A DNA stretch of 38,553 bases from the NCBI GenBank assembly GCA_001586965.3, contig LUCW03001778.1, positions 12,501 through 51,053 on the forward strand, given 5' to 3'. This document shows, in pieces, positions 24,055-35,400 of the stretch (position 1 is its first letter; every line of letters starts with the position of its first letter). The notes beneath the pieces are model-generated. The model worked only from the letters and a program-made list of their open reading frames with translations, was not told the DNA's origin and searched no databases. This DNA comes from Sphaeroforma sirkka. Lineage: Eukaryota > Opisthokonta > Ichthyosporea > Ichthyophonida. Position numbers and translations under genes: made by a program.

Positions 24055-24330
24055 GCAGGGTTGTTTCAAAAGTCCTGTCCGGACAACTATTTGCATTTAC
24101 GGACAGCCGGACAAAAGGCATTATAATGACCAAACAAACGGACAGGCACAAATGATTTGGGTCAATTTGTCATTTGTACCAGGCGATTTTCAATTTACTA
24201 GTGGACAACAGGTCTTTTTCAAATTGGACACATGGACAGCCTCAAAAACAGGTCATAATACCATGGACAGCCATTCTTTTCCGGACAGTTTAGTCCATTT
24301 GTCCGTTTTTATAAACAACTTTGATGTATT
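24055..24330. mobile_element. hAT-end-like fragment with GGACA motif array
   Basis: Starts CAGGGTTGTTTCAAAAGTCC, resembling hAT terminal repeats, then shows GGACA nine times and TGTCC twice within about 240 bases, like subterminal transposase-binding repeats. No matching right end or transposase was found. The 120-codon ORF across it is not convincing. Confidence 0.35.
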
Positions 24331-24734
24331 GCATTGGTTTTTTGTTAATTCATATATATGTAAACAAACAAACAAAAAAATAGAAATCTTTTTGTTCTGA
24401 AAACAATAAAAAGGGTACGAATAAATGGCTGACAATTGTACAACTCTCTGTGTGTATAAGTTTTCATTATCCTGTTCAACAAGTGCTAATGTCCAATATC
24501 CGGGATTGATATATGTACCTGGCGGTTTTATGCGTATCGTCGTTTTGTTTATGTGCTCGAATAAAACTTATATCTGCTAAAGCGTTCAAAGGAAACAACG
24601 AATTACACGACCTATGTCTACATACAACGTCTAAACTATCAAGCGTGTAACAACTGACCCCCGATGAAAGACACAGCTCGTTTTGCATTTTGATGTATAT
24701 ATGTACAATAAATACACATACTACGTCCTAAAAG

Positions 24735-25108
24735 TATACTAGTGTCTGGCCTGGGTTTATATACTTGACAGTATTGAATACGTTACGAGCATGAGTACAT
24801 TGTTGTGTTGTTTTTGTTCATAAATTTCTGTAACTAAGTGATGTAAATGAAGAAGTAATATATGTTCTGTTTCGAGAAACGTTATACCATTTTTTTTATA
24901 CGCTACACGTATACAATCATCAAATGTTGCTCAATCCACGCAATATCGTATATGATATGTCGAAACGGGCTTTTTATTTTTTTTTTATTAGATGCATGGT
25001 AGTATAAATGATTCAACTGAAAATGCAACATATGACCGCAACAGAATACACGTCTCGATAGAAACTTTTTAAATATACCCAATGCCAAGTGTGAAATAAG
25101 ATCATGGG
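24735..25108 (+). repeat. Dispersed repeat, partial copy B
   Basis: Matches the 3' half of copy A from ACTAGTGTCTGGCC onward (ACGTTACGAGCATGAGTACA, TATGTTCTGTTTCGAGAAAC, ATACCCAATGCCAAGTGTGA). It ends at a GGGTTTTTAGGGTTTAGG telomere-like junction, with copy C starting ~30 bases later. 24331-24734 holds nothing recognisable. Confidence 0.85.
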
Positions 25109-25138
25109 TTTTTAGGGTTTAGGAATCGGTTGCTATAT

Positions 25139-26182
25139 TGGGAGATGACCATTGACATTGAAAATCTTAACTATGTTTTGGAAACACCTTTATATTATCA
25201 ATTTTTCAATACATTCAAACAGTTTTTGACATGTATCGTCGTGCATTCTGTGCTCACGAAACACTGCTGCACCGATTTTGTTGTAATCATTCAATTACAA
25301 TTTATAGTATATTTACAACCAAAATTCTTGGTATATCACTGTAGGCGATGAAAAGGTGTGTATGCCCACAATTTGGAATTCGGCAACAGTGACACAGATT
25401 GTATTCTCAATATTACCCAAAGTAGGTCATTGAAAAAAGGCAAACTGCGCTGAGCTTTCAAACATAGCAAATTTGGTCGATCAAGTGTTAAAGTGTACAT
25501 GTAGAATAGCTAGCACTTAATTTCTATTGAAGTCTATATATACACTCAAACATGTCCAATCATTTAGCTCGCTCGGGGCTCAGGTGAAAGAATAGCTCAT
25601 AACTGTTGTTCTATCTTAAACGAGCACACACCTATGCGATAGATCATATGAAGAACGACCAGAGAGTAGATATAGATATAAGTGTACTAGTGTGTGGCGT
25701 AGGTTTATTTACTTGACAGTGTCAATTACGTTACAAGCATCGGTGTATTGTTATATTGAAGAAGTAATATATGTTCTGTTTCGTGGGACGGTATAGAAAT
25801 TGTTTTATATGCTACACGTATACAATCATCATATGTTGCTCTATCCACACAATGTCGTTTATGATATGTCAAGCATTATGTTAAAATTGAAATAGAAACA
25901 TGGTAGTATAAATGATTCACCTGATAATGCAAGAAGATAGGTTTCAAAGCGCATTTACATATGACCGCAACAAAATTACATGTCTCGATAGGAACATTTC
26001 AAGTATACTCAATGCCAATTGTAAAATAAGACCATGTATATTGCCTGCTACTTATGTAAGTATTGTTGCAATATATGTATTTTTATTCAATTTCTGTTAT
26101 AAACACAATTTAAGTTGTAACTGTGATTCAAATGTATCCTTTAACATACAAAGCCGATGGTCTGTTGCGAACACGGTAGTCT
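25139..26182 (+). repeat. Dispersed repeat, copy C
   Basis: Same unit as copy A, without the MITE and with ~300 extra bases near 25185-25530. It ends at CGAACACGGTAGTC, exactly where copy A passes into the cysteine-rich gene; here an LTR-like end (TGTAGAG) starts instead. Confidence 0.85.
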
Positions 26183-26603
26183 GTAGAGTTTGAGAGTACT
26201 GATAAAGATACGACCAAAGGAAACAATAGACCTCTTCTCAAGTACGAATCTCTCAGCTAGGTTAAGTCCTAGGTGAAGAGATTCGTCCTGAGTCTTTATT
26301 GTGCACTTTATAATTCTGATAATTCATTAGACTCATATTTTCACTCGAGTGTTTCTCTCACACGCGGCTCTTGGATATTTGTCCAAGTGCCCCGCCATAT
26401 ATCTGATGACTCCAATATCAGTAATTGGGTCAGAAACCTGAAACTCAAGATTTGGGAATCCTGAGATTTCGGGAATCTGGAATCTGACAATATGCCAATA
26501 ATGGTACCCAAATACTACAGCCCCTCAACTTTGTGCTGTGTAGCTCGCTAGGAATGTAAAGTGACATTTGGTACTATAGTCTGAGGTTGGTGTTTTTTGT
26601 ACA
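26183..26603 (-). repeat. Possible LTR of the minus-strand relic
   Basis: Begins TGTAGAGTTTGAG and ends TTTTTTGTACA, the same TGTA...TACA termini as the intact element's LTRs, and starts exactly where repeat copy C is interrupted. No second LTR copy is in the window to prove it. Confidence 0.4.
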
Positions 26604-26850
26604 GGGAAAAACTTGACCCCCCAAAAGGGATAAAATGAAAAACCTGCCACCATTATCTATACTCACTTATTATTATAACTTATGCATCGCACCCCGTTCG
26701 CTGGAGTCCGCCTCGACCTGTGCACGAGTCCTGAAGACGCGGCTCTGGGAGGCTTCCTCGACATTGAGTCTTAAACCGAGACTGTGGTCCTTATCCCTCT
26801 GATATGTGAGCAGAGCATGCTACAAGGCATGTGTTGGCTGTTTGTTGATG

Positions 26851-27777
26851 TCAGTGAGACTGTCTAAGCCCCTCACTTTGTGCGCTTTCTGTTGTCTGCC
26901 GACCGTGCGTTGTCGCTTGTCGGTGTTTGTTCTTCTGACGTCGTTTGCGGCGCTTGCGCTGTCGGAATTGTGTAAGAACGTCCGCATTTAGTATCTCTGA
27001 CTCATGAGTCCATGTGCGTTCACCATTTGGCCATTGCAAGAGATAGCCGAAGGAAGCATTACCCCGTCCTGAAGGTTGGGAGTCAATAACTTTTTTAAAT
27101 TGTGACTCTTCTTCCTGTGGTATGGCACCATTGGGTACGAATTCTTCTTCTGGGTTGGCTGCCTTGTGCAAGCCTATCAGTTCATCGTTGACCGATTTTG
27201 AGTACTCAGGGGCCTTAGTCCCATCAAGGTTACAGACAAAATACCCGTTGCCCTCCTTGCTTACTATCTTGTATGGACCGCCGTGAGGATTGCTTGATTT
27301 ATTCATCTCTCCTTGTTGGCGGATCATAACAATGTCCCCTTCGTCGAAGTTTACGTGCTTCTTCTGGTGTTTTCGGTCATATGCTGCACGCATCTTTTCT
27401 TGGTATTGTGCTGCATTACTGTTTAGTGAGAGTTTGATCATCTCGTGTATGTCATCGAGTCTGGCTTGCCATGTCTCTGATGTGCCAGGTGCTGTCACTA
27501 CTTGATTGTAGTCAGTCAGCTGGTTCTGTCTACGCCCAAAGTACACATTGAATCTTGGTGATTTGTGTTTTCTTGATGTGCGTAGGTTGTGTTCCATTTG
27601 TACGAATGGTAATCGTGAACACCAATTTCCCGGGTTCTGTTCCGCGAATTTCCTAAGGAGTGGCAATAGATCTATATGCGATCGTTTGTTTGCTCCCAGT
27701 ACTTTTGGTTGATATGGACTTGACACTAGGTGTTCCATAGGTGCCTGTTTAATGACCTTTCCGAGTATTTTGTTCAC
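26851..27777 (-). pseudogene. Integrase C-terminal half and chromodomain-like end of the relic
   Basis: 308 open codons: VSSPYQPKVLGANKRSHIDL (core), RAAYDRKHQKKHVNFDEGD (the GPY/F-like C-terminal region typical of gypsy integrases), GPYKIVSKEGNGYFVCNLDG, then a chromodomain-like GYLLQWPNGERTWTHESEIL and a basic tail. The catalytic Glu position (GANERSH expected) reads Lys. Confidence 0.8.
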
Positions 27778-28313
27778 ATACTCAGGAATCCGTGTTCACA
27801 CATGATTGGGACTAGTGTGCGTGCAACTGTGGCCGCTGACTTGTCCATCATAGCTCGCAGTATGACATACGAAGAGTTTATATCCAACCATACAAGTATG
27901 TACGTGTTGCCTCTGTTTGAGTCTAATAGTGGACCTATTGTATCCACTTGTATTTTATCATCTGGAAATGCAGCTGATATTGACTGGAGTGGATAATATC
28001 CACGTTTATATATTTTATTTTGTAGGCACGGTGTGCATGCGTCCACGTACTTTGTTTTTGTTGCGTGTTCTGTGCGCGCGGCCCAGTTATGGCCGTCTTG
28101 CTCAAGCTTATCTACTGTTTCTTCGGCTGTATAATGGCCTATATTGTGGTATTGTGTAATCAGGGCTATTTTATCCCAGTGTGTCGCTGTGTTTTGCTCT
28201 GTTGCCTTTGCATTCCCATCTTGTTGTGCAGCTATGTTGACTGCTGCGTGCGCTGCTTTTTGTTCAAAGTATGGAGACTCTGGTCCAATTTTGCGACAAT
28301 AGTGATCCCCCAT
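27774..28313 (-). pseudogene. Integrase N-terminal half of the relic
   Basis: Contains the HHCC zinc-binding pattern (YHNIGHYTAEET, DACTPCLQNK) and the first catalytic Asp block (IQVDTIGPLL, YILVWLDINSSYV). It stops after CEHGFLSM. The expected second Asp block (SD-G-EF) is missing, apparently by a small deletion, and the frame then shifts. Confidence 0.8.
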
Positions 28314-28646
28314 GGCGTTTTACCGCATGCTTTCGAGCCTTCATTGAGGAACGTATTGTTTGTGTTTTCAACCAGCATAGGGTCCGTTTACATAAGAGAA
28401 AGGAAAGTGGGAAACTAGGTTGCATTAGGGAGAACGGTACACATATAGTGATACTCGTCGCTTCCTCTATGACTTTGTCGAGTACATCAGGTATGAGATC
28501 CCAGGATGAGTTTGCCCATGGGTTTATCTCATCTGCCCATTTTTGAAGTAATGCATTTTGTTCTCGAGTGTAGTCGCCGCAAACAAGTCTACTGTGAATT
28601 TACTAAATCTACGTTCAGCTTCAATATAAAATCGTGGATGTAGTTT

Positions 28647-29120
28647 TCAGTCTATAGCTGACACCGTGATAGGCATGTTTGTTTCCAGGTCAGTGTATTC
28701 TTGACCATTGTGTGTATGTTCGTTAACTTCATTCACTGTTCTCTCATTGAATGTGTCTTCGTGTAATCTTGAGAGCATGTCCGCAACTTTATTGTCTTCT
28801 CCAGGTACATGTATGATTGTGAAGTGGGGATGGAAGGTTTTAGCTATCCATCTCGCTAACATGGGGTGCAACGTTTGTTGCGAGTTCATTTGGCATAGAG
28901 CCTTATGGTCTGTCCAAAGTGTTATGGCACCGCCTTTAATATACTCAGAAAAATGTTCTAAGCTGTAGACCAGTGCTAACAGTTCCTTGGTGTTAGTACC
29001 ATACTTCTGTTGTGCTGAATTCAAGCCTTTAGAGAAATATAATATATATCTTCTGACTCCGTTTATGACTTGAAGCAGACACCCTCCAGTGCCATGAACG
29101 CCTATAGGCCAAAGAATCAA
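28647..29120 (-). pseudogene. RNase H fragment of the relic
   Basis: Reads YILYFSKGLNSAQQKYGTNT, KELLALVYSLEHFSEY, LWTDHKALCQM and HVPGEDNKVADMLSRL, typical Ty3/gypsy RNase H. The first catalytic block (TDAS) is replaced by frame-damaged sequence at the truncation near 29120-29135. 28314-28646 links to integrase but carries stops. Confidence 0.82.
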
Positions 29121-29135
29121 CCTGTGTATATACCA

Positions 29136-29474
29136 CGCGAGCTTGATAGTGTGACGTCACTTGGGTTTTCTGAACCCAAGACCCAGAACCTGATAACTAG
29201 GGTTTTTCAAAACTTAACCTCAGGAGTCTAATGATTAGGGGTTTTCAAACCTAACATCAGATTAAACTGATAACATATCAAACACACACACACACAGGAT
29301 TGAACACAACGCAAACGGACTATGTCTTGAGCCCACACACAGCCAAGCGCAGCCAAAGCAAACACAAAACAGTCAATGACATCAGGTGCACAAACAGAAG
29401 CAAGAACAGCAAGACAAGCCAAATGAGCCAAAGCGGATAACGAACAACGCAACCGCACGCATACACCACCAACT
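29136..29474 (+). other. Leader-like region before a gag-like ORF
   Basis: Contains two short repeats (GGGTTTTTCAAAACTTAACC and GGGGTTTTCAAACCTAACAT) and a (CA)n run, then A/C-rich sequence leading to the ATG at 29475. Possibly the 5' end of a third retroelement. Confidence 0.35.
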
Positions 29475-29723
29475 ATGCCTGAGAACACACCTCCACTCCC
29501 AGGGGAAGGAATTCGCAAGGATCCAGACATGGCCAAGTATGTCGAGCCGATTGATAAAAAGTTGTACAAGTGTCACCGTCTTATCACTCTGATTCGCGAC
29601 AAGGTATGGGTACTCGGTCCTAAGGACAAGGTCGATGTAGTCACGCTACACAAGCTGAGCCAGGCAGTGCAGGATCAACAGCCCAAGCGCTTGACTCTCA
29701 AGTTAGATGCATGGCCCATGTAG
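29475..29723 (+). pseudogene. Truncated gag-like ORF cut by the 5' LTR
   Basis: 82 codons from MPENTPPLPGEGIRKDPDMA to KLYKCHRLITLIRDKVWVLG and VVTLHKLSQAVQD. It stops at TAG only because the LTR (TGTAG) begins at 29719. The acidic/basic make-up and position after a leader suggest the N-terminus of a retrotransposon gag, but I cannot name the family. Confidence 0.4.
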
Positions 29724-30313
29724 AAATACGGCCTCCGGTCAGTCTAAAAGATCAAGATCAATTGAGATAATACATTGGTTTTTATTTATATTTTAAATAA
29801 TTTAGTACGAGCTCTTTTTCCAATATTTCCAAAGTGTTCTAAATTCACTTTGATGGCTCCAATAGCCTGAGTATTTGGTATGACTCATCTACTTGGACCT
29901 ATTTGAGACATTAGTAGATGTAGGATATTATAAACTAAATTTTATAATCTCCGAACTACTACTTATAGATTTTGGTCCTCCCGCCAATCTCCAAAATCCA
30001 ATAAGTCTTTTTCTTTTTTTAACTTTTCTTCAGATGGAACTTTATTTATATCAGCTAATGTATTAACGTGACTTACGTTATTATGTCTATTTACAAATTA
30101 GGCAAGTGGTCATGAACACTTAGTACTTCTAGTGAAAATTATTCAATAAAGAACAGCTAGAAGTACGCCCTGTGTGATCGAGGATATTTAGGCTCTTAAC
30201 AAGAGGCAGTCCCGATCATTCTTACACAAGCTACCACTGCTAAATCCTAACTGACTAAATTGTATTTTAGTTTATTATAGTTTGAAACCTAGTAATTTCC
30301 ATCGAAGTTTACA
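29719..30313 (+). repeat. 5' LTR (595 bp)
   Basis: Starts TGTAGAAATACGGCCTCCGG and ends CATCGAAGTTTACA, bounded by comparison with the 3' copy. Contains ATTCAATAAAGAAC (polyadenylation-type signal) at about 30142. Confidence 0.93.
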
Positions 30314-30392
30314 TATTTTTCAGTTATTTAGTAGTTACAGTAGTGTACTGCTTCTAGACTGTCTGACATCGATTTGCTATCCAGCAAATACT

Positions 30393-31786
30393 ATGGCTAA
30401 AGGTACTTCAAAGGCAAGGGAGCCGCTAGCTCTAAGCCTACTAAGCCTGCCGAGGTTCCTGAGGTCCCTGTGGAAACACCTAGCCTGTCTGGAGTTGAGC
30501 TTGCCGAGGAAACTGTTGGGGAAGCAAATTCTGAGGTTGGTACAGAGGATTATTCTGAGGATGACTCGTCGGATCCTAAAGCCTTGGAAGAAGAGGTATC
30601 TACTACCGCGGAAAGGCTCGCCAGCGTCCGTGTATCACCTAGGAGTGAAGCTCAGGACCCCAGCTTGCCCCCTGACCACGTGCCGTCAAATATTGGGGAT
30701 AAACGTCGAAAGGCTGGAAAATTCGCGGATACGAATGTCGTGGACATTATAACTCCACATCTAAAGGACACTCCAGCACAAATCCGGAGTGAAAAGGAAG
30801 TATTGGACCTGTCCGAAAATTTCGGTTTCGCCATCGATGGAGAAGCCATTCCATTCAGCTCAAATCTTGGGGCCGAAGCTGAAGACGCCATAACTCGACA
30901 ACGAGTGGTTGGATCCTCTCAATCTCGACGCCAATTGAACCGCACTGAAGCGCTCTTGAAGGAGCTAGCGGCAGCAGCAGTTGTGGACCCCTCTATCGTG
31001 TCCCACTTGGCTGATATTCTTCCTATACCAAAGAAGAAGAAAAAATCGGGCCCAGTTTCGAACCCGAGACCTACTGGTTTACCAGCCAGTATGTTTACTA
31101 CTAAGCCAGGTACCACTGGTGAGAGAGATAATATTTCAAAATTTAATCTCTATAGCTCTGATGCTACCATTGACCATCCTCTTGACAAACCTAACCCTGT
31201 CAGAGGATATGATCGTATGGAACTCGATGAGGCTTACCATCCTCGTAATATCGACCCTCATTTGCCAACTAACCCTGGTAATCACGATTTTGGCAATCGC
31301 TACACCAGTACCTCGTTAGAGAGTTCCCGCTCTAATCCTGAGGATGAGGAAGTGAGAACCAGACATACTCGTCTCAGGCTATTACGCTCTGGTATGCAAG
31401 TCCTTGAGGACCGTCTATTGAATGACTCTGACCTTGACGATAGGAAAGCGGATAATATTCGCTATCTAATCGATAACAAGAGAAAGGAAATAGACACCAT
31501 CTTGGCACTAGCAGCCCGTAGCACTGAGCATGAGCCTCGTGAACACTTAGAACCAAGCTTTATAAAGCAGCTAGGTAACGCGCAGGCTGAGGTCGATTTC
31601 TCTACTAATGAGAGTACAGTGGAGACACTGAAGGCCTTCGACCAACTTAAGGAGTCTGCCAGCCTTAAGGATAAGCAGATGATGAATGCCTTTATTTATT
31701 TCTGTGAGCCAGGTGAATGGCGAACTATCTTGAAGGCTCATGAGCCCAACTGGAAAGCCCCTACCCTGGCACCAGTTGCGTGTTAA
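30393..31786 (+). pseudogene. gag, first part (frame-interrupted)
   Basis: The only nearby ATG (30393, MAKGTSKA) is in a different frame from the long gag frame (open from about 30404 to TAA 31784-31786), so a one-base indel near 30415-30425 is likely. The open part is acidic then neutral (SEVGTEDYSEDDSSDPKALE, RRQLNRTEALLKELAAAAVV, IPKKKKKSGPVSNPRPTGLP). The capsid-like part continues in the next frame. Gag proteins form the particle that packages the RNA. Confidence 0.7.
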
Positions 31787-32427
31787 TATACTTAACACCT
31801 TTTTTTGAAGATGCACGTGACCGTGAACTTCTAGAGTCTCGCAAGTTCTTTGCGAACGATACCACTATTCGAGGTGCTCTAGCTCATATGACACATATGA
31901 ATACTCGGATGGGTGGTCGTACCTATACTGGCGAATATTTATTAATTTGTCAGATGATGGAGACTCTGGGAGCTAACCTCTTTAAGAAAGTCAATGATGA
32001 CATCATCGCCTATGGTGATTTGCGATCTATGCCTTGGTCTGTCTTTGAGAAGATAGTTCACAAGCATACCAATTCCTCTACTAGAGTACTTAGTACCACG
32101 AGCTACACCCAGCCCACTAAGCGAAACGCAGTAGAGACTAATACTGCGCGTAGTACTAAGAAACCTCGCACTACTACTGGAGGGGGTACTGGCTCTACTT
32201 CTACCGAACCGAAAGGTGATAAGAAGGTGAGAGCGCCTTGCAAGAAGTGTGGTTACAACCTCATAAAACGTAATGGCAAGTGGAATGGTAGACACGACCC
32301 TGTTAAGTGTGCACCAGGCAAGCCAGATTTTGGACACTATATGAAAGAGTGTGCTACTTGCAAGGGTACTAACGGTTGGCACAAAGAGGATTGCAAGGAC
32401 TTACCGGACGTCCAAGTTAAGCACTGA
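31744..32427 (+). CDS. gag, second part (capsid end and zinc-knuckle-like nucleocapsid)
   Basis: Open in frame -1 to the first part; the frames overlap only at 31744-31786, so the junction is either programmed frameshifting or a mutation. No clear slippery heptamer is visible. Reads FFEDARDRELLESRKFFAND and GGRTYTGEYLLICQMMETLG, a Lys/Thr-rich stretch, then paired cysteines (CKKCGYNLIKRNGKW) and CATCKGTNGWHKEDC (C-x2-C-x6-H-x3-C, a variant zinc knuckle). Ends at TGA immediately followed by TAG, in the same frame as pol. Confidence 0.75.
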   Translation, partial: AQLESPYPGTSCVLIYLTPFFEDARDRELLESRKFFANDTTIRGALAHMTHMNTRMGGRTYTGEYLLICQMMETLGANLFKKVNDDIIAYGDLRSMPWSVFEKIVHKHTNSSTRVLSTTSYTQPTKRNAVETNTARSTKKPRTTTGGGTGSTSTEPKGDKKVRAPCKKCGYNLIKRNGKWNGRHDPVKCAPGKPDFGHYMKECATCKGTNGWHKEDCKDLPDVQVKH

Positions 32428-32436
32428 TAGTACCAT

Positions 32437-35400
32437 ATGTGTGCACTAGAGCAAGATTATGAGAAAATGTTCAATAAAATCCATACCAAAGGAGATGAAC
32501 GTATCTTTCAAGCAGTTTTCGTAAATGGAGAAAAAGTTATGGCACTATTTGATCCAGGGGCTGAAGTCTCTGCTATCTCACGCCGAGTAGCCTACGCTAC
32601 AGATATGGCTGTCCATAACGAAACAACTGATTTAATCTTGGGAAATGGCAAAGTTACTACTTGCGAACAAGCCATTGACTATGCACACATAATGCTGTCA
32701 GATAGAAGAGAAGTGAAGACTCCCCTAATCGTTACTGACATGTCTCAGAAATACGATTTAATTATAGGTATGACTGATCTTCTCAGTTTAGGTATAACAC
32801 TCACTGGTCTGCCTAATGGGCTAGACACGAATAAAGATCAGTCAGATGATAATATGTTAAAGATACCTAAACCTCCGGAAGGTGAAGCTAAGGATATGAT
32901 TCCGCACTGCACCGATATAATTATGGACTTAATTATACAAAACAGGAAGATTGCAATAACTGACTGGTGTATGTTTAAGTTCTCTAATGGGTACGTTAGA
33001 CTTGACTTAACAAACGTCGACTTCTCTAAGTTAAAGTGTCCTTCACATAACTACGTGAGTTGGAGACACAAAGACGTTGTCAAAACCCAAATCGAAGATT
33101 GGTTAAAACAGGGTCTAATTGAAATCAATTATGATGCAACCCCAGTTAACTTAGCTCTCTTAGCGGTCGATCAATATAAATCTGATGGAACGTTTAGTAA
33201 AACAAGAGTAGTACTAGACCTGTCGCCAATCAACAAACTAATTCCGCAACATAGTTTTCCCTTACCTAAGATAAGCGAGATACTACGCAAAATGGAGGGT
33301 GCGACTATCTTTTCCAAGATAGACTTAAAAGCTGCATTCCATCAACTACAGATATATGAGCCTCATAGGAAATACTTTTCCTTTACTTGGCAAGGTAAGA
33401 AGTACCAGTTTAAAGGTGCACCTGAAGGCTTACACATGTTACCTTCTTTCTTCCAACAAGTTATGATGAAACTATTTGCGGACCTGTCGTATAACGTATC
33501 AGTCTATTTAGATGATATAGTTATCTTTACAAAGACAGCACATGAACATGCTAAACTCGTTAAAGAAGTCTTAAAGCGAATTAATCATGCTAAACTTAAG
33601 ATTAACGAAGACAAGTGTTCTTTTGCTAAAGATAATATACACTTACTTGGCTACAAAGTATCTGCAGCAGGGGTACAAATTGATCCTGGCAAAAAACAGT
33701 TTCTGTTGGATTTATCAACACCAATTACTGGAAGAGATGTGAACTCTGTGTGTGGGTTTGTTAACTTCTTCTCGGATTCGGTACCGCATCTTTCTCATTA
33801 CTTAAAGCCTTTCAGTCACCTACGGCTGCACAAAGGACCTTTGGGAAAGCTTTGGACTAAAGAATGTGATGATGCATTTAAACTAGTCAAAAGTAAAGTA
33901 ATGGGCGCACCCATCATGCAGTACCCTGTGGATGGTGTCCCATTCCAAGTAGCAACCGACGCTTCAGATCGAGCGGTAGGTGGAGTGCTTTACCAAACGA
34001 TAAATGGTAAACCGCGCTACATACAATTCTTTAGCAAGAGTTATAATAAGAGTCAACGGAATTACCCTGCCGTTAAACAAGAGCTCCTTGCTATAGTTAC
34101 TGCGCTAAGACAGTTTAAAGACTACCTTTATGGAAGTCACTTTACTGTCGCCTGTGATCAAAAGTCTTTAACATACTTAAAAGATATGAACCCTGATTCA
34201 CAGTTGGTGAGCCGCTGGCATGACATTATTGCCAAGTTCGCTTTTAATATAACACACATACCAGGAATACATAACCATCTTCCTGACATGCTCTCTCGAC
34301 TTGTGCCCGACTACCAGAAAACAGTCAAGGAGTTATTAGCAACCGATTGGATGCTAAATAAGAAATGGTTTAACCTCGCTCAATCACGATGGGGTCCATT
34401 TACTGTTGATATGTTCGCCGCAGAACATAACAAACAGGTTTTTGAATATAGGTCGTTGACTCATCCTAAAGGCGATGCATTTCAGCTTGACTTATCAAAG
34501 CATAGTGCGTGGGCTAACCCACCTTGTCAACTTATCGCACAGTTGTTAAATTATGTTAATATTACTAAATCTACCATTACGCTGTGTTGTCCCTTACGTA
34601 ACTCCGACCCATGGATACGTGATTTAATTAATATGATTCAAGACGAACCTATTTATGTCGACCATGAAACCGACACGTTCTTGTATCAGGGATCCTATTC
34701 TATTAAGAAGACACCTTGGAAACACACCATTGTTTGTCGCATCGGTCCTGCAGGTACCACTAAGTGGAAACCCTCAACCGAATTCTTAGCTAAACTAGTG
34801 GAGTCTAAAGAGCTTGAACAAAAGCTCAAGACTCGTACAACACATGCACCCAACAAGATTGCAGTCGAGGTAATGCCGATTGAAACGGCATTAGATCGTA
34901 AAAACATGGAACTAGCTAAGGCCATGGATCAAAGACTCAAAACTCTAAGAGAACCTGAAGCTCGCACTCAACTACTTAAAGCGCTGCTTAAAGAACAGCC
35001 AGGAGTTGCGAAACAACTGAAGAAGATACTTCAACAATCCAATGTTGTCAATTATGTATCTCAGGAGTCTACCCCTCCTGATACTGAGGTTGCCCTTTCC
35101 AGCAGGACTATGGTTCATCCAGCCAGCGTTACGCAGAATCTGACTGACTTAGAGGAGCTCGAAAGTAGAGTTAAAATTATACATAATTTGACACATCGAG
35201 CATATGAGCATATTTATAAAATGGCTATTCGTGCAGGGCTTGATCACCCGACGCTGAAAGAAACCATACGTGAAGTATACCGACGCTGTACTGATTGTGA
35301 AACGAACCAGATCAAGCGATACGGTTGGGCACCCCTAAAAAGTGTGACAGAAGACCAACCGATGCGCCGAGTCATAGTCGATTTGGTTAAACTCCCGCGA

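Larger units (their letters stand above)
26183..29135 (-). mobile_element. Decayed Ty3/gypsy chromodomain retrotransposon relic (minus strand, 5' truncated)
   Basis: On the minus strand come part of RNase H (29120-28647), integrase in two frames (28313-27774 and 27777-26851) and a chromodomain-like end. Reverse transcriptase, protease and gag are missing. A possible 3' LTR is 26183-26603 (TGTA...TACA ends). Frameshifts, stops and lost catalytic residues show that it is dead. Confidence 0.85.

Noticed and set aside
27290-28546. Plus-strand frames opposite the relic integrase
   Set aside because: Antisense shadows; recognisable integrase motifs are on the minus strand.
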